64,000 nt of DNA from Nostoc spongiaeforme FACHB-130. GTDB lineage: Bacteria; Cyanobacteriota; Cyanobacteriia; Cyanobacteriales; Nostocaceae. The notes beneath the pieces were generated by a model. It ran no database searches, had not been told where the DNA came from, and saw only the letters and a program-made list of their open reading frames with translations. Where the stretch lies: assembly GCF_014698475.1 (NCBI RefSeq), contig NZ_JACJTB010000002.1, forward strand, positions 310,001 through 374,000. The letters run 5' to 3'. Shown in pieces: positions 34,633-45,404 of the stretch. A program made the translations under genes and the position numbers. Numbering within the stretch: position 1 is the first letter of the stretch; each line of letters begins with the position of its first letter.

Positions 34633-34834
34633 GTTCTGGATTAGGTTGAGTAACAACGAGACATAGCCGTAATTGTGACAATTTATGTATATACTAAATA
34701 AACATTATTGAGTATTGAATTCAGTAGATTTACTAATATTTCAAAAACTCATCTCCAACTAGTGCGATCGCTCACCGTATTTGCTACGGCAGCGCGATAA
34801 GATTCTAAAACAACCGTCGTAACTAAAGGTTTAA

Positions 34835-35818
34835 ATGGCAGAAACATTATTTTTCAACGCTCTGCGGGAAGCCATTGATGAAGAAATGGCGCGTGATTCC
34901 AGTGTATTTGTTCTGGGTGAAGACGTAGGACACTATGGCGGTTCCTATAAAGTCACCAAAGACTTGTACAAAAAGTATGGTGACTTGAGGGTTTTAGACA
35001 CTCCCATCGCCGAAAATAGCTTTACTGGTATAGCAGTCGGGGCGGCCATGACTGGGTTGCGACCGATTATTGAAGGTATGAATATGGGCTTTCTGCTCTT
35101 GGCCTTCAACCAAATCTCCAATAACGCCGGGATGTTACGCTATACCTCCGGTGGTAACTTTAAAATTCCAATGGTGATTCGCGGCCCCGGTGGTGTAGGT
35201 AGACAATTAGGCGCAGAACACTCCCAACGCCTAGAAGCTTACTTTCAAGCCGTACCAGGGTTAAAAATTGTGGCTTGTTCCACACCCTACAACGCTAAAG
35301 GCTTACTCAAATCCGCCATCCGCGACGATAACCCCGTACTGTTCTTTGAGCATGTACTGTTGTATAACTTAAAAGAAAATTTACCAGAAGAAGAATACCT
35401 CCTGCCCTTAGATAAAGCCGAGGTAGTGCGTCAAGGCAAAGATGTCACAATTCTGACTTACTCCCGGATGCGTCATCATGTGATGCAAGCGGTGAAGCCT
35501 TTAGAAAAACAAGGTTACGACCCCGAAGTTATTGATTTAATATCACTCAAACCCTTGGATTTTGATACCATCGGTGCATCTATCCGCAAAACCCACCGCG
35601 TAATTGTTGTGGAAGAATGTATGCGGACTGGCGGTATCGGTGCAGAACTAACTGCTTCCATTAACGATCGCCTTTTTGACGAATTAGATGCACCAGTACT
35701 GCGTCTATCTTCCCAAGATATTCCCACACCATACAACGGCGCTCTAGAGCGTCTTACCATCGTCCAGCCAGAACAAATCGTCGAAGCTGTACAGAAAATG
35801 GTCGCTATGCGTGTTTAG
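34835..35818 (+). CDS. pdhB: Pyruvate dehydrogenase E1 component, beta subunit
   Basis: The 327-residue protein matches the family's usual length (about 325). It has [19 protein letters not shown] near the N-terminus, [18 protein letters not shown] and the second-site features [19 protein letters not shown] and [15 protein letters not shown]. It forms the thiamine-diphosphate-binding E1 with the alpha subunit and feeds acetyl-CoA from pyruvate in the cytoplasm. The start ATG 34835 follows AAAGG. SecD and SecF genes follow, as in other cyanobacteria. Confidence 0.95.
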   Translation: MAETLFFNALREAIDEEMARDSSVFVLGEDVGHYGGSYKVTKDLYKKYGDLRVLDTPIAENSFTGIAVGAAMTGLRPIIEGMNMGFLLLAFNQISNNAGMLRYTSGGNFKIPMVIRGPGGVGRQLGAEHSQRLEAYFQAVPGLKIVACSTPYNAKGLLKSAIRDDNPVLFFEHVLLYNLKENLPEEEYLLPLDKAEVVRQGKDVTILTYSRMRHHVMQAVKPLEKQGYDPEVIDLISLKPLDFDTIGASIRKTHRVIVVEECMRTGGIGAELTASINDRLFDELDAPVLRLSSQDIPTPYNGALERLTIVQPEQIVEAVQKMVAMRV

Positions 35819-35988
35819 GGAATAGGGAGTAGAAAGGCAAAAGTCAAAAGAAATATAGTCTTTTACCTTTTTACTTTTGACTTTTGACTTGATTGATACC
35901 TACTCCCCACTCACCACTCCCTACTCCCCATCATTCATAACTCAATCAAAGAACGCTATTATAGCGTTTGTCAGTTGCGAGTTATGGT

Positions 35989-37413
35989 ATGCAAAGACAG
36001 CAGTCACTATTAGCTTTAATATTAGTTTTGGTAATCGCTGCGATCGCAGTAATTGCCACAATTCCTATACCTCTGGGGCTGGATTTACGCGGCGGTTCCC
36101 AGCTTACAATTCAAGTCAAACCCGCACCAGGGATGAAGGAAATCACCGAACGCGAATTAGCAGGCGTTCAAAAAGTCGTAGAAGGAAGAATTAACGGCCT
36201 TGGTGTTTCCGAACCAGTCATTCAAACCGTAGGTGCAGATAAAATTCTTGTCCAGTTACCAGGGGTAAATGATCCCGAACAAGCAGAAAGAGTGCTAGGC
36301 GGTACAGCACAATTAGAATTTCGTAAACAAAAACCTGGAACTGAAACCCAACTTTTTGCCTTTCAATCTTCACGTGCAGAACTGAAAGCCAAGCAGCAAG
36401 AATTACGCAACAGCACAGATAAAGCCGCAATTAACAAAAATCAAGAAGAATTACAAAAAAATAATCAAGCCATCCTGGAATTATTTGAAAGCACCGATCC
36501 TCCCCTGAATGGTAAATACCTGCAAGATGCCTACGGTGAACCGACTCAACAAGGTAACAATTGGAATGTTGCCATTCGTTTTGAGCAGAAGGGCGGTGAA
36601 TTATTTGCTGACCTTACCAAAAATCTAGCAGGTACAGGCCGTAGTATTGGGATTTTCTTAGATAACGAACTGATCAGCGCCCCTGTAGTCGGGCCAGAAT
36701 TTGCGGCTACCGGGATTACTGGTGGTGCAGCAGTTATTACAGGCCGCTTTACAGCCCAACAAGCCAATGATTTAGGCGTGCAACTACGTGGTGGTGCGCT
36801 ACCTGTACCTGTGGAAATTGCTGAAATCCGCACCGTTGGGGCTACCTTGGGTAAAGACAGTATTGTCAGCAGTATCTATGCTGGCAGTGGTGGTCTGCTT
36901 TTAGTATTAATATTTATGATTTTGTACTATAGACTACCAGGATTAATTGCGAATATTGCGCTGATTATCTACGCTATTCTGACTTGGGCTTGCTTTGCCT
37001 TGTTAGGTGTAACTCTGACATTGCCAGGTATTGCAGGTTTTATTCTCAGTATTGGTATGGCGGTGGATGCTAACGTGCTAATTTTTGAGCGCACCAGAGA
37101 AGAACTGCAAGCAGGTAAGTCATTGTATCGCTCTGTGGAATCTGGCTTTTACCGCGCTTTTTCGAGTATCTTAGACGGCAACGTCACAACAGTGATTGCT
37201 TGTGCAGCGTTATTCTGGCTAGGTGCTGGTTTGGTGAAAGGCTTTGCGCTCACCTTGGCTTTGGGCGTAGCAGTGAGTATGTTTACTGCGATTACCTGTA
37301 GTCGTACCTTTATGTTTTTAGCAATTTCGATTCCTGCACTGCGAAAACCAGAATTTTACTGTCCGAACCTGTCAGCATCAGGAGCATCTAATAAGACTGA
37401 GGTAGCGCAATGA
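35989..37413 (+). CDS. secD: Protein translocase subunit SecD
   Basis: This 474-residue protein begins [20 protein letters not shown] (first membrane segment) and has the SecD motif [14 protein letters not shown] large periplasmic P1 domain (about 45-290) follows, then five more membrane segments starting near [20 protein letters not shown] and the [16 protein letters not shown] motif. It uses proton flow to pull exported proteins out of the SecYEG channel. ATG 35989 is preferred over a TTG seven codons earlier. The stop overlaps the SecF start by ATGA at 37410-37413, so the two are translationally coupled. Confidence 0.95.
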   Translation: MQRQQSLLALILVLVIAAIAVIATIPIPLGLDLRGGSQLTIQVKPAPGMKEITERELAGVQKVVEGRINGLGVSEPVIQTVGADKILVQLPGVNDPEQAERVLGGTAQLEFRKQKPGTETQLFAFQSSRAELKAKQQELRNSTDKAAINKNQEELQKNNQAILELFESTDPPLNGKYLQDAYGEPTQQGNNWNVAIRFEQKGGELFADLTKNLAGTGRSIGIFLDNELISAPVVGPEFAATGITGGAAVITGRFTAQQANDLGVQLRGGALPVPVEIAEIRTVGATLGKDSIVSSIYAGSGGLLLVLIFMILYYRLPGLIANIALIIYAILTWACFALLGVTLTLPGIAGFILSIGMAVDANVLIFERTREELQAGKSLYRSVESGFYRAFSSILDGNVTTVIACAALFWLGAGLVKGFALTLALGVAVSMFTAITCSRTFMFLAISIPALRKPEFYCPNLSASGASNKTEVAQ

Positions 37414-38396
37414 AACTGAGTATTAACAAATCGCGATCGCTTTGGTGGATTATCTCTTGTGCAGTGATCCTTGCTGGTATCATCTCAATGGTGATTTCTT
37501 GGCAAAATCCAAATATTCGTGCGCCGCTACGTCCCAGTTTAGATTTTGTTGGCGGTACAAGATTACAGTTTGAACGAGATTGCAGTCAACCGAAAAACTG
37601 TGAACAGCCACTTGATATCAACGTTGTTCGGGAAGTCGCCAAAGAACAAGGGCTAGGCGATAGTAGTATCCAAATTGTTGCCGATCAAGAAACCAAAAAA
37701 GAAAACGGTATCTTAATTCGGACAAAAAATTTAAATCGCGATCAGCGTACCCAGTTGCAAAATGCTCTCAGCGCCAAAGTTGGTGCTTTTGACGAGCAGA
37801 AAAACCAAATTGACACAGTTGGGCCTACCTTGGGAAGAGAGTTATTTACTTCTGGGATGATTGCTTTGGTGGTGTCCTTTGCTGGAATTATCGTCTACCT
37901 AGCTTTCCGATTTCAGTTAGATTATGCCATCTTTGCGATTATTGCTCTGTTTCACGATGTGTTGATCACAGTAGGCATATTCTCAATTTTAGGTCTGGTT
38001 TTGGGAACAGAAGTCGATAGCCTTTTCATCGTTGCTTTGCTGACAATTACTGGATTTTCAGTCAACGACACAGTGGTAATTTACGATCGCATTCGTGAAA
38101 CCCTCAAAACCAATCCTAACCGCCCAATTGCCGAAATTGTCGATGATGCCGTCAATCAAACCCTAACTAGGTCAATTAACACCACCTTAACCACATTATT
38201 GACCTTATTTGCCATCTTTCTGTTTGGGGGAGAAACCCTAAAAAACTTTGCCTTAGCCTTAATTATTGGTTTCATCGCCGGAGCTTACTCCAGTATTTTT
38301 ATTGCTAGTACTCTCCTAGCTTTGTGGCGAGAACGTACAGAGAAACCCAATCCAGTCACCAACAGCGAAGCATTTGACGCATCAGCAGATAGTTAG
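37410..38396 (+). CDS. secF: Protein translocase subunit SecF
   Basis: This 328-residue protein has the first membrane segment ([18 protein letters not shown]), then [13 protein letters not shown] (SecF signature), a periplasmic loop with Cys-rich [11 protein letters not shown], and five membrane segments including [20 protein letters not shown] and [20 protein letters not shown]. It pairs with SecD in the membrane. The ATG overlaps the secD stop. Confidence 0.95.
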   Translation: MKLSINKSRSLWWIISCAVILAGIISMVISWQNPNIRAPLRPSLDFVGGTRLQFERDCSQPKNCEQPLDINVVREVAKEQGLGDSSIQIVADQETKKENGILIRTKNLNRDQRTQLQNALSAKVGAFDEQKNQIDTVGPTLGRELFTSGMIALVVSFAGIIVYLAFRFQLDYAIFAIIALFHDVLITVGIFSILGLVLGTEVDSLFIVALLTITGFSVNDTVVIYDRIRETLKTNPNRPIAEIVDDAVNQTLTRSINTTLTTLLTLFAIFLFGGETLKNFALALIIGFIAGAYSSIFIASTLLALWRERTEKPNPVTNSEAFDASADS

Positions 38397-38558
38397 TCAA
38401 TTATTAGGGATTTTAGATTAACTTACTGAAATGTTGTTTATACTGCTTCCACTTTTCTCAAACCAAGACTCAAATTCAAAAACTACCCAAAATCTCGCAT
38501 TTAAAATCAAAAATTGCTAACACTATTTGCATCCACGTCCGCGTGACCTTTTCCTGCT

Positions 38559-38951
38559 ATGGATCAATCAGAACAACCATCAATTAATGACCCATCTTTT
38601 GCTAAACAAGTTCAGAAACTACATCATCTGACAGTGTATGGCAGATGGTTATTTGTGACATTTTTATGGCTGCTGATTGCCCCTGTGAGTCTGTGGAATT
38701 TACGCTCAGAAATTGCTCTGTGGCAACAATACTTTACCTGGGTAGCAGTGCGATATGGACTCATCTATCATCCCCTGTCTACCCTGGGTTTAAGTTTTTG
38801 TATTGCTATGACCATTTCTGTTTTAGTTTGGCAAAGCCGCAATATTTTAATGGGACTACCACAGCCAGAAAAAGAACGCCTAGAAAAACAAGTTTGTCGC
38901 ATCCGCCAGCAAGGGCCTAGTCATCCTCTGTGGAAGTTCATTTGTGAGTAA
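38559..38951 (+). CDS. Small hypothetical membrane protein
   Basis: The 130-residue protein has two membrane segments (LFVTFLWLLIAPVSLWNL and LSTLGLSFCIAMTISVLVW) and a charged C-terminal helix (EKERLEKQVCRIRQQG). The region between the segments (RSEIALWQQYFTWVAVRYG) is amphipathic. I recognise no family. It follows secF by 160 bp, possibly a separate unit. Confidence 0.65.
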   Translation: MDQSEQPSINDPSFAKQVQKLHHLTVYGRWLFVTFLWLLIAPVSLWNLRSEIALWQQYFTWVAVRYGLIYHPLSTLGLSFCIAMTISVLVWQSRNILMGLPQPEKERLEKQVCRIRQQGPSHPLWKFICE

Positions 38952-39073
38952 ATCTGAGAATGGTTAAATAAATTTGTATATAGTTGCATTTCGCTATGCC
39001 TATGGAGAAATTTTCTGCACAATATGACTAAATAAAAGCAAACATACTTATTGGTGCAATTGAGTTGCTACAC

Positions 39074-39535
39074 ATGAACCATCCTCAGATTAAATTTAGC
39101 GATCGCCATTCTGACATCGACCTTTACCAACTCCAAGAATTATTTAATATTGCAGCTTTTTGGGCAAAAGGACGTAGTATTGAGGACTTAAACATCGCTA
39201 TTACCAATAGCGAGCCAGTAATTTCTTTATGGGATGATACAAAACTCGTTGGCTTTGCTAGAGCAACTTCTGATGGTATCTATCGTGCCACAATCTGGGA
39301 TGTAGTCATTCACCCAGACTACCAAGGCACTGGGCTAGGTAGCAAATTAATCACAACAGTTTTAAACCATCCCCGAATGAAATTGGTAGAGCGAGTATAT
39401 TTAATGACTACTCACCAGCAAGGGTTCTATACAAAAATGGGTTTTATACCCAATAGCAGCACAACTATGGTGCTACACAACCAATCCAAACAGCTAAATT
39501 CCCTTTCCGCAGCAGAACTACAGTTTCAGGAATAG
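39074..39535 (+). CDS. GNAT family N-acetyltransferase (copy 1)
   Basis: The 153-residue protein has the acetyl-CoA binding motif DVVIHPDYQGTGLGSKLI (Q/RxxGxG/A) and the strand [18 protein letters not shown]. The C-terminus has QQGFYTKMGFIP, usual for the last GNAT helix and strand. It resembles the protein at 44308-44850 in the region ARATSD..A/ATIWDVV. The substrate is unknown. ATG 39074 is preferred over a TTG three codons upstream. Confidence 0.85.
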   Translation: MNHPQIKFSDRHSDIDLYQLQELFNIAAFWAKGRSIEDLNIAITNSEPVISLWDDTKLVGFARATSDGIYRATIWDVVIHPDYQGTGLGSKLITTVLNHPRMKLVERVYLMTTHQQGFYTKMGFIPNSSTTMVLHNQSKQLNSLSAAELQFQE

Positions 39536-39553
39536 GGGTTAGAGGTTAGAGGC
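39536..39553. repeat. GGTTAGAGGTTAGAGG heptamers beside the TAGTACA element
   Basis: Two or three TTAGAGG-type units directly precede dispersed element copy B. They match the heptamers at 17.9 and 50.0 kb. Confidence 0.7.
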
Positions 39554-39655
39554 TAGTACAACAAGGCAAAAGGCAAAAGGCAAAAGTCAAAAAGCTTACA
39601 ACACAAGCTTTTCGCTAACTTGAAATGGTATCTTTATTTCCACCGATCTGTACTA
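39554..39655 (+). repeat. Dispersed TAGTACA element, copy B
   Basis: Begins TAGTACAACAAGGCAAAAGG and ends CACCGATCTGTACTA. The middle has the GGCAAAA tandem unit repeated. A GAGGC sequence flanks both ends, a possible target duplication or a product of insertion in a heptamer repeat. Confidence 0.8.
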
Positions 39656-39699
39656 GAGGCTTTTTACTCAGCACTCAGCACTCAAAACTCAGCACTTTC

Positions 39700-40599
39700 T
39701 CAAGCTACAGGAATGGTAATTTGTACCCTAGTTAGTGAATCAGTTGATTCTGGACTTGTTAAATTAGGAAGCATTTCTAGTTTTGCTCCCATAACTTCTA
39801 ATAATATTTGATTGAGTAATAATTTCATTCCGGGAGAAAAGTTAGCCTTCTCATCTTGATTTTGAGGAGGCTGATTATTATTTTGCATTAAATCAATCGG
39901 CTCACTTTCTGGTAAAGCATGGGTGGGAATATCTAAATAGATATGAGCCAAGTTATTAGTATCTGAAACTGTCGCCGAAACACAAATACTACCTTCTTGC
40001 ATTTGGCTAATTGCCGTGTCTACTAAATTAACTAAAACTTGGCGCAACCAGCGATGATCTGCCAATACATGAACATCTGGATCTATGGGTGACATCTGCA
40101 AGGAAAAATTTCGATTCGCCGCCAGCATATAAGTTAAGTCTTTAACTTCTTGAAAAACTGTGTCTAAACAGCGCGGCTGAATATCTAACTTATTTGTACC
40201 GTATTCAGTTCGAGAAATGCTGAGAATTTCATCCATCAAATGCAGCAATTTCAAAGCTTTTTCGTGAGCTTGGGCGATAAATTCTCGTTCTTCTTCGGGA
40301 TTTTCACATAAGTCTGACAAAATTAATTGATGCAACCCAATTAAACTATTGAGTGGCGATCGCAATTCATGGGTAGTACGTGCTAAAAAACCCGCTTTAA
40401 ATTGACTCATCTCCTGCGCCATTTGATAAGCCAACTGCGTTTGTTTGATTTCTTGCCGCAGTTGTGACACAGTTTCTTGTGATTCTGATATTACTGGCGA
40501 TGTGTTAGGACTAGTGTTTGCTGACTTGGCAAATAACCAACGAAAACCGATTCCTAAGATGATTCCGACTGCAAGATATGCCCAGTTGCTCCAGTTCAT
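39700..40599 (-). CDS. Membrane histidine kinase-like protein with degenerate ATP-binding domain
   Basis: The 299-residue protein has an N-terminal membrane anchor (MNWSNWAYLAVGIILGIGF), a coiled segment (QETVSQLRQEIKQTQLAYQM) and a standard HisKA H-box, FLARTTHELRSPLNSLIGLH, with the phosphorylated His. The HATPase part is weak: the N-box is VLVNLVDTAIS, and where a DxGxG glycine motif should be the sequence reads IYLDIPTHALPES. Later glycine-rich ATP-lid motifs are missing. The protein may dimerise and take or give phosphate without binding ATP itself. It lies 23 bp after the Sua5/TsaC-type gene. ATG 40599 is chosen; no strong ribosome site is seen. Confidence 0.8.
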   Translation of the reverse strand: MNWSNWAYLAVGIILGIGFRWLFAKSANTSPNTSPVISESQETVSQLRQEIKQTQLAYQMAQEMSQFKAGFLARTTHELRSPLNSLIGLHQLILSDLCENPEEEREFIAQAHEKALKLLHLMDEILSISRTEYGTNKLDIQPRCLDTVFQEVKDLTYMLAANRNFSLQMSPIDPDVHVLADHRWLRQVLVNLVDTAISQMQEGSICVSATVSDTNNLAHIYLDIPTHALPESEPIDLMQNNNQPPQNQDEKANFSPGMKLLLNQILLEVMGAKLEMLPNLTSPESTDSLTRVQITIPVA

Positions 40600-40622
40600 A
40601 AATATGGCAATTATTATTCTGA

Positions 40623-41210
40623 TTAATCCAGTGTGATGCTTCCTTGACGCAAAATTTGCCAGTTTTCTCCTGTCCACTTAGCAACAGTGGAAGGTACACC
40701 AACCCCAGAAATTTCCTCAATAAGTCCTTTCGTCTCTAAGGTTAACGCATCAGGAAATTGCACCGTAATTTCTGCCATCCTTTGTAAAGGTGGCTGTCCA
40801 GAAAAGTTGGCACTGGTTGTGGCTAAAGGGCCTGTTTTTGCCAAAATAGAACGGGCGATCGCATTATCTGGGACTCGAATACCAACCGTAGTCGGATCAG
40901 TCGGGTTCATTTCTTTGGGCAAGCGATCGCTCGCTGGCAATACTAACGTTAACCCCCCCGGCCAATATTTACTTACTACTTGTTGCCAAATTTCATATTC
41001 ATGTTCGCCACCCTTGACATAAGGCCATAAATCCTCAGCCTTAGCACCCATCAAAATCAAAGGTTTATCCTGGCTGCGCTGCTTGGCGGCAAAAATTAAG
41101 GCAGCTTTTTCTGGCAAAGTCGCCAGTGCTGGCACAGTATCAGTCGGAAAACTCACTAAACAGCCAGCCTGTGCGCCTGCAATCAAATCTTCTAGAGCAA
41201 CTTGAGCCAT
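40623..41210 (-). CDS. Threonylcarbamoyl-AMP synthase (Sua5/YrdC/TsaC family)
   Basis: The 195-residue protein has the YrdC core: VSFPTDTVPALATLP, AAKQRSQDKPLILMG (KxR...S/K...L), KYWPGGLTLVLP, VGIRVPD and ATTSANFSGQPP. It makes threonylcarbamoyl-AMP from threonine, bicarbonate and ATP for the tRNA t6A modification. The t6A transferase TsaD is encoded at 47286-48329. The C-terminus has the STVAKWTGENWQILRQG end usual for short TsaC-type proteins. ATG 41210 is preferred over an upstream start. Confidence 0.9.
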   Translation of the reverse strand: MAQVALEDLIAGAQAGCLVSFPTDTVPALATLPEKAALIFAAKQRSQDKPLILMGAKAEDLWPYVKGGEHEYEIWQQVVSKYWPGGLTLVLPASDRLPKEMNPTDPTTVGIRVPDNAIARSILAKTGPLATTSANFSGQPPLQRMAEITVQFPDALTLETKGLIEEISGVGVPSTVAKWTGENWQILRQGSITLD

Positions 41211-41335
41211 ATCTACCAATGTCAGAAGTTATGAATGAAAATACGTAATTTTTGTATTTTCACTCATAACTCCTGTCAAGGTGTAGGGATGTATATATCC
41301 AAAACCTTTCACCCCTATCACCTGTCACCTGTCAC

Positions 41336-42259
41336 CTATCCCCTGTTCCCTACATACGCTAAAGCAAAACGTTCAACTCCTTCTAAATCAGAGTGGATTT
41401 GAATATCGCTATAGCTACCTTGATTTTGCAAAAGTTCTCGCACTGCACCCGCTTGTCCCGCCATCATTTCAATCAGCCACACGCCACCAGGGCGCAAATA
41501 ACTGGGTGAGACTTCAATTAAATGACGAATATCATCTAAACCATCAGCACCACCATCTAATGCCAAATGTGGTTCATGCTGCTTGACTTCCGGTTCTAGG
41601 GTAGCCACAGTTTCAGTCGGGATATAGGGCGGATTAGAAACCATTCCACTGATTTGGCCTTTGAGAGTGGTTAATGGCTCCCACCAAGAACCTTGATAAA
41701 AATGAATCCTGTCGGCAAACCCCAGATTTTTGGCGTTGGTTTGGGCAATTTCTAAGGCGGCGTTGCTGTAATCAACAGCATGAATCGTAGCGTTTGGCAA
41801 CCCATCCGCCAACCCAATGGCGATCGCACCACTCCCAGTCCCCAAGTCTACCCAATGCCCTTGATCTAATGACTTGACAACCTGTTTTTGAGCGATCGCC
41901 GCTACTGCTAAATCAATGATGCACTCTGTCTCTGGTCGAGGAATTAACACCGCACTCGACACCGCCAGTTTAAAATTTCGCCAAGGTGTTACACCCGCGA
42001 TGTACTGCACTGGTACGCGATCGCACAATCGTTTCTGCCAAAGCTGTTTTAAATCTCTCAAAGACATGGCAATGGGTACTTCCGCCCAGTCTTTGAAAGA
42101 TTCTAAACGCAGTGCCAAACGGTCTAAACCAGCGATTTCTTGCAGCAGCCAATCAACTTCTAATGGGGGTACAGCAGCAGCGATCGCAGCTTGAATTGCT
42201 TGCTTACGCCACTGCCAAAGTTGTAACCCAGAAACTATCTGTGGCTGTTGATCTGCCAT
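41336..42259 (-). CDS. prmC: Release-factor glutamine methyltransferase
   Basis: The 307-residue protein has the N-terminal helical domain, then the VPVQYIAGVTPWRNF and LIPRPETE motifs. The SAM-binding DLGTGSGAIAIGLA and the catalytic NPPYI follow. It methylates the Gln of the GGQ motif in peptide release factors RF1/RF2. It sits 3 bp from the end of the Tic22 gene, consistent with a shared transcript. Confidence 0.95.
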   Translation of the reverse strand: MADQQPQIVSGLQLWQWRKQAIQAAIAAAVPPLEVDWLLQEIAGLDRLALRLESFKDWAEVPIAMSLRDLKQLWQKRLCDRVPVQYIAGVTPWRNFKLAVSSAVLIPRPETECIIDLAVAAIAQKQVVKSLDQGHWVDLGTGSGAIAIGLADGLPNATIHAVDYSNAALEIAQTNAKNLGFADRIHFYQGSWWEPLTTLKGQISGMVSNPPYIPTETVATLEPEVKQHEPHLALDGGADGLDDIRHLIEVSPSYLRPGGVWLIEMMAGQAGAVRELLQNQGSYSDIQIHSDLEGVERFALAYVGNRG

Positions 42260-42262
42260 GCT

Positions 42263-43078
42263 TTAACGTTTTGGCTTTGCAGGTTGGGCATTATTATTCC
42301 CACTATTTCCCGAATTTTTGGGTAAAGTCCGAATATACTCTCTGGATTCTTGAGAAGGCACTAACACCACTTGCTTGAGCCAATCTTCGTTCTTATCTTG
42401 TAAAGTCTTGATTACGCCATCTATGTCTATAACCTGAATATCCGCCTTGGGATATTTTGGTTTGACTTGGTTTAACAAACCTTGAGCATCTTGCTTACTC
42501 ACAAACAAAGGTACAACTTGTTCTTTGTCGTTTGTCAGTTTAATAGGTACATAACCTTGATCTGGTGCAAAGCGAACCGCAAAAATCGGCACACTCCGAA
42601 ACTGCTCTACTTTCTGACCGCTTTGGTTCAGTAATTCTAATGCGCCTTTGACATCCTGATCTACTGGTTTAAAAGCAAATACCAAACGGTTAGGTTGATT
42701 TTTGGTTTGTTGCAACTGCTGATAAATAATTCCCAACGGTACAGCTGTCACCTGGAGACTCTTGACAATTTCTGCCATTTTGGGATCGTTAGCGTTGGTA
42801 GTCCGCAGTTGATTAATAAAAGCCTGCGCCTCTTGACGGCTGAGATAAACACCTGTGACTGAACCACCCAGTTTCTTACCATCTTGATTTTCTGGTAAAG
42901 GACGACTCAAAGGTAATCCTTTATCATTGGTAATTAGATACACTGGTACTGAGTCTAGTTTTTCTTTGATTTGTTGTTCTGACAATGCCAGCACTGGGAC
43001 ATTACCGACAAAAACTGTGCCTAACAGAGTACTCCCGATTAAACCCAATGTTGCGCCCCAGCGAACTAATGCTTTCAT
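42263..43078 (-). CDS. Tic22-family periplasmic protein
   Basis: The 271-residue protein has a signal peptide (MKALVRWGATLGLIGSTLLG ... VPVLA-LS) and the repeated Tic22 halves: VPVYLITNDKGLPLSRPL with YLSRQEAQAFINQLR, and VPIFAVRFAPDQGYVPI with FVSKQDAQGLLNQVK. In cyanobacteria Tic22 is a periplasmic factor needed for outer-membrane biogenesis; in plastids it works in protein import. GAGGAG lies just before ATG 43078. A GCCA-TAA-TGGC motif lies about 110 bp upstream. Confidence 0.9.
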   Translation of the reverse strand: MKALVRWGATLGLIGSTLLGTVFVGNVPVLALSEQQIKEKLDSVPVYLITNDKGLPLSRPLPENQDGKKLGGSVTGVYLSRQEAQAFINQLRTTNANDPKMAEIVKSLQVTAVPLGIIYQQLQQTKNQPNRLVFAFKPVDQDVKGALELLNQSGQKVEQFRSVPIFAVRFAPDQGYVPIKLTNDKEQVVPLFVSKQDAQGLLNQVKPKYPKADIQVIDIDGVIKTLQDKNEDWLKQVVLVPSQESREYIRTLPKNSGNSGNNNAQPAKPKR

Positions 43079-43873
43079 GACTACTCCTCGCGTCAATGGT
43101 TTTTAATTAAAGTCAGACTAATTGGTTGGATTTGCACAGCACTAACTTGTTTTAGTTATATAGCAATCCATCTGAGATGTAAAAACGCCATAATGGCTAT
43201 TAAATGGTCACAATCAACTCGCAAAATGGGAGATTTCTAAATTCTTGAGAACTCCTACGCTATTTTTGTCGCAGTCAATTGTGCTGCAACCTGATTTTTT
43301 TATTTGGCTTTGCCTGATTCCTGCACAAGAATTATAGATGCCTATTATAGACTGCTCTCAAAAAATGAAAACTTTTGCCGACCGTTGAGATGATTAATGC
43401 CATTTTATTGTCTTTCTCAAAAACTAGTGACGCGATCGCAAAATAATTCGTTCCATTTATTTATTGCCCATATCATTGCTTAAATCAATGCCTAGACTTA
43501 CTCTCGGCTGATTTTTCTATTCAAAATATCATTCCTCAATTTTTGAGCAAACCGAAGAAACTAAATTATCTTTTTCTGTGGTATCTACAAGACTCATATT
43601 TGATTTGGGAAAAAATCAGTACACCCAGATCAGGCTTCTTTCCTACTCCCTACTCCCCATTCCCTAATCCCTACCTACACAACTAGATTCAGGAATCAAA
43701 CCGTATTCCTATACAATCTAATTGTTAAACTTAGTACACAATTCGACTGCCACAAAAATTTTCTACTTCAACGATAGTAAATTCTAATTACAACTTAAAA
43801 ATATAAAGAAATATCCTATCTCTGGATAAATACATAGATAGGATACTACCAAATTTAAAATATTAAATTTCAA
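43079..43873. other. Intergenic DNA between Tic22 gene and tRNA-Pro
   Basis: No gene is supported. It holds GCCA-TAA-TGGC (43187-43197) about 110 bp before the Tic22 start, and near 43647-43676 a CCTACTCCC-type heptamer repeat. The rest is AT-rich and gave no clear motif. Confidence 0.5.
43187..43197. promoter_or_regulatory. GCCA-N3-TGGC motif upstream of tic22 (copy 5)
   Basis: CGCCATAATGGCT shares the core of the four motifs at 20.7-28.7 kb. It is isolated from them, so it may be chance or a member of the same regulon. Confidence 0.35.
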
Positions 43874-43947
43874 TCGGGATGACAGGATTTGAACCTGCGG
43901 CATCCTGCTCCCAAAGCAGGCGCGCTACCAAGCTGCGCTACATCCCG
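43874..43947 (-). tRNA. tRNA-Pro (anticodon TGG)
   Basis: On the minus strand it begins CGGGATGTAGCGCAGCTTGG and closes with ...CATCCCG, pairing 7 bp in the acceptor stem, with A as discriminator base. The anticodon arm CCTGC-TTTGGGA-GCAGG gives anticodon TGG (proline, CCA/CCG). The T arm contains GGTTCAAATCC. No CCA is encoded, as usual in cyanobacteria. Confidence 0.95.
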
Positions 43948-44154
43948 GATTTTTTAGTTGGGTGCTACTGACTTTGCCTTTCGCATTACCAGACATCTAT
44001 TTTAACACACAACCTTTACTATAATAGCAGACTTAACATCGATTTGCCAACCATTCACCTTAATTTATAGTTAAAGGTTATGTATTAAGACACTCTGAAA
44101 AAGTGCTAAGTGGCAAGTGTCGAATAAAAATATTAATCTCTAAACTCGATCCCC

Positions 44155-44289
44155 TAGTACAGTACGGCGTAAATAAACAGACCAAACTTCGACCACGCTC
44201 AGTGATCATAAGTAACTGCTAAAAGGCTTGTGGTATAACTATTCTTTACTTTTGACTTTTGACTTTTTTACTTTTGCCTTGTTGTACTA
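44155..44289 (-). repeat. Dispersed TAGTACA element, copy C (longer form)
   Basis: Read on the minus strand it starts TAGTACAACAAGGCAAAAG, has CACAAGCCTTTTAGCAG, and ends ...ACGCCGTACTGTACTA. About 28 extra bases (near ATGATCACTGAGCGTGGTCG) are inserted relative to copies A and D. Confidence 0.75.
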
Positions 44290-44307
44290 GCCTCTAGTCA
44301 AAATATT

Positions 44308-44883
<576 letters not shown>

Positions 44884-45157
44884 CTACCACTCTTTTAAAG
44901 AGATGATACACGTTTTATCAAGTTAGTGCCATCTTTTACCCTACACCCTGAGTTTTTCAGATTTTGTTGGGATCATTGAATGACAACAGCTTTTAATCGC
45001 GTGTTTTGTACCAATCATTTTCAACTTTAGCATTTTGTTGTAAAGTCCAGGGAAAATTCCCCAAAAGGCAAAGTTTTGAGAGTCAATTTTATATATGGCG
45101 GTAGTCAGATGTGTTAGGACAATTTGAAAGCTTGAATGCCAGGAATCATAAGACTTT

Positions 45158-45290
45158 TCCTCCTGACTTCTGCCTTCTGGAGACACTTGCGTGGGCGGTT
45201 TTCCCACGCCAGTCGCTACAACGGAGGGAACCTCCGCAACGCGCTGGCTCGACTTGAGCAAAGTGTCGTCCTCCTGACTCCTGCCTTCTG
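45158..45290. repeat. Repeat-flanked insertion with hairpins
   Basis: A 22-bp direct repeat (TCCTCCTGACTTCTGCCTTC at 45158 and TCCTCCTGACTCCTGCCTTC at 45269, one mismatch over 22 bp) flanks about 90 bp. Inside are GCGTGGG-N7-CCCACGC (45189-45209) and GGAGG-GAA-CCTCC (45223-45235). It looks like an inserted repeat unit. The minus-strand open frame through it is not accepted as a gene. Confidence 0.55.
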
Positions 45291-45404
45291 TTATATGAAT
45301 ATGGGTATTAACTACTGGTTGTTGGGAATAATGTTTATTACTAGCATCCAGTCCCCAGTCCACAGCCCCCAGGTGAAAACAGCAAGCGAGTCTTACCCCC
45401 AACA

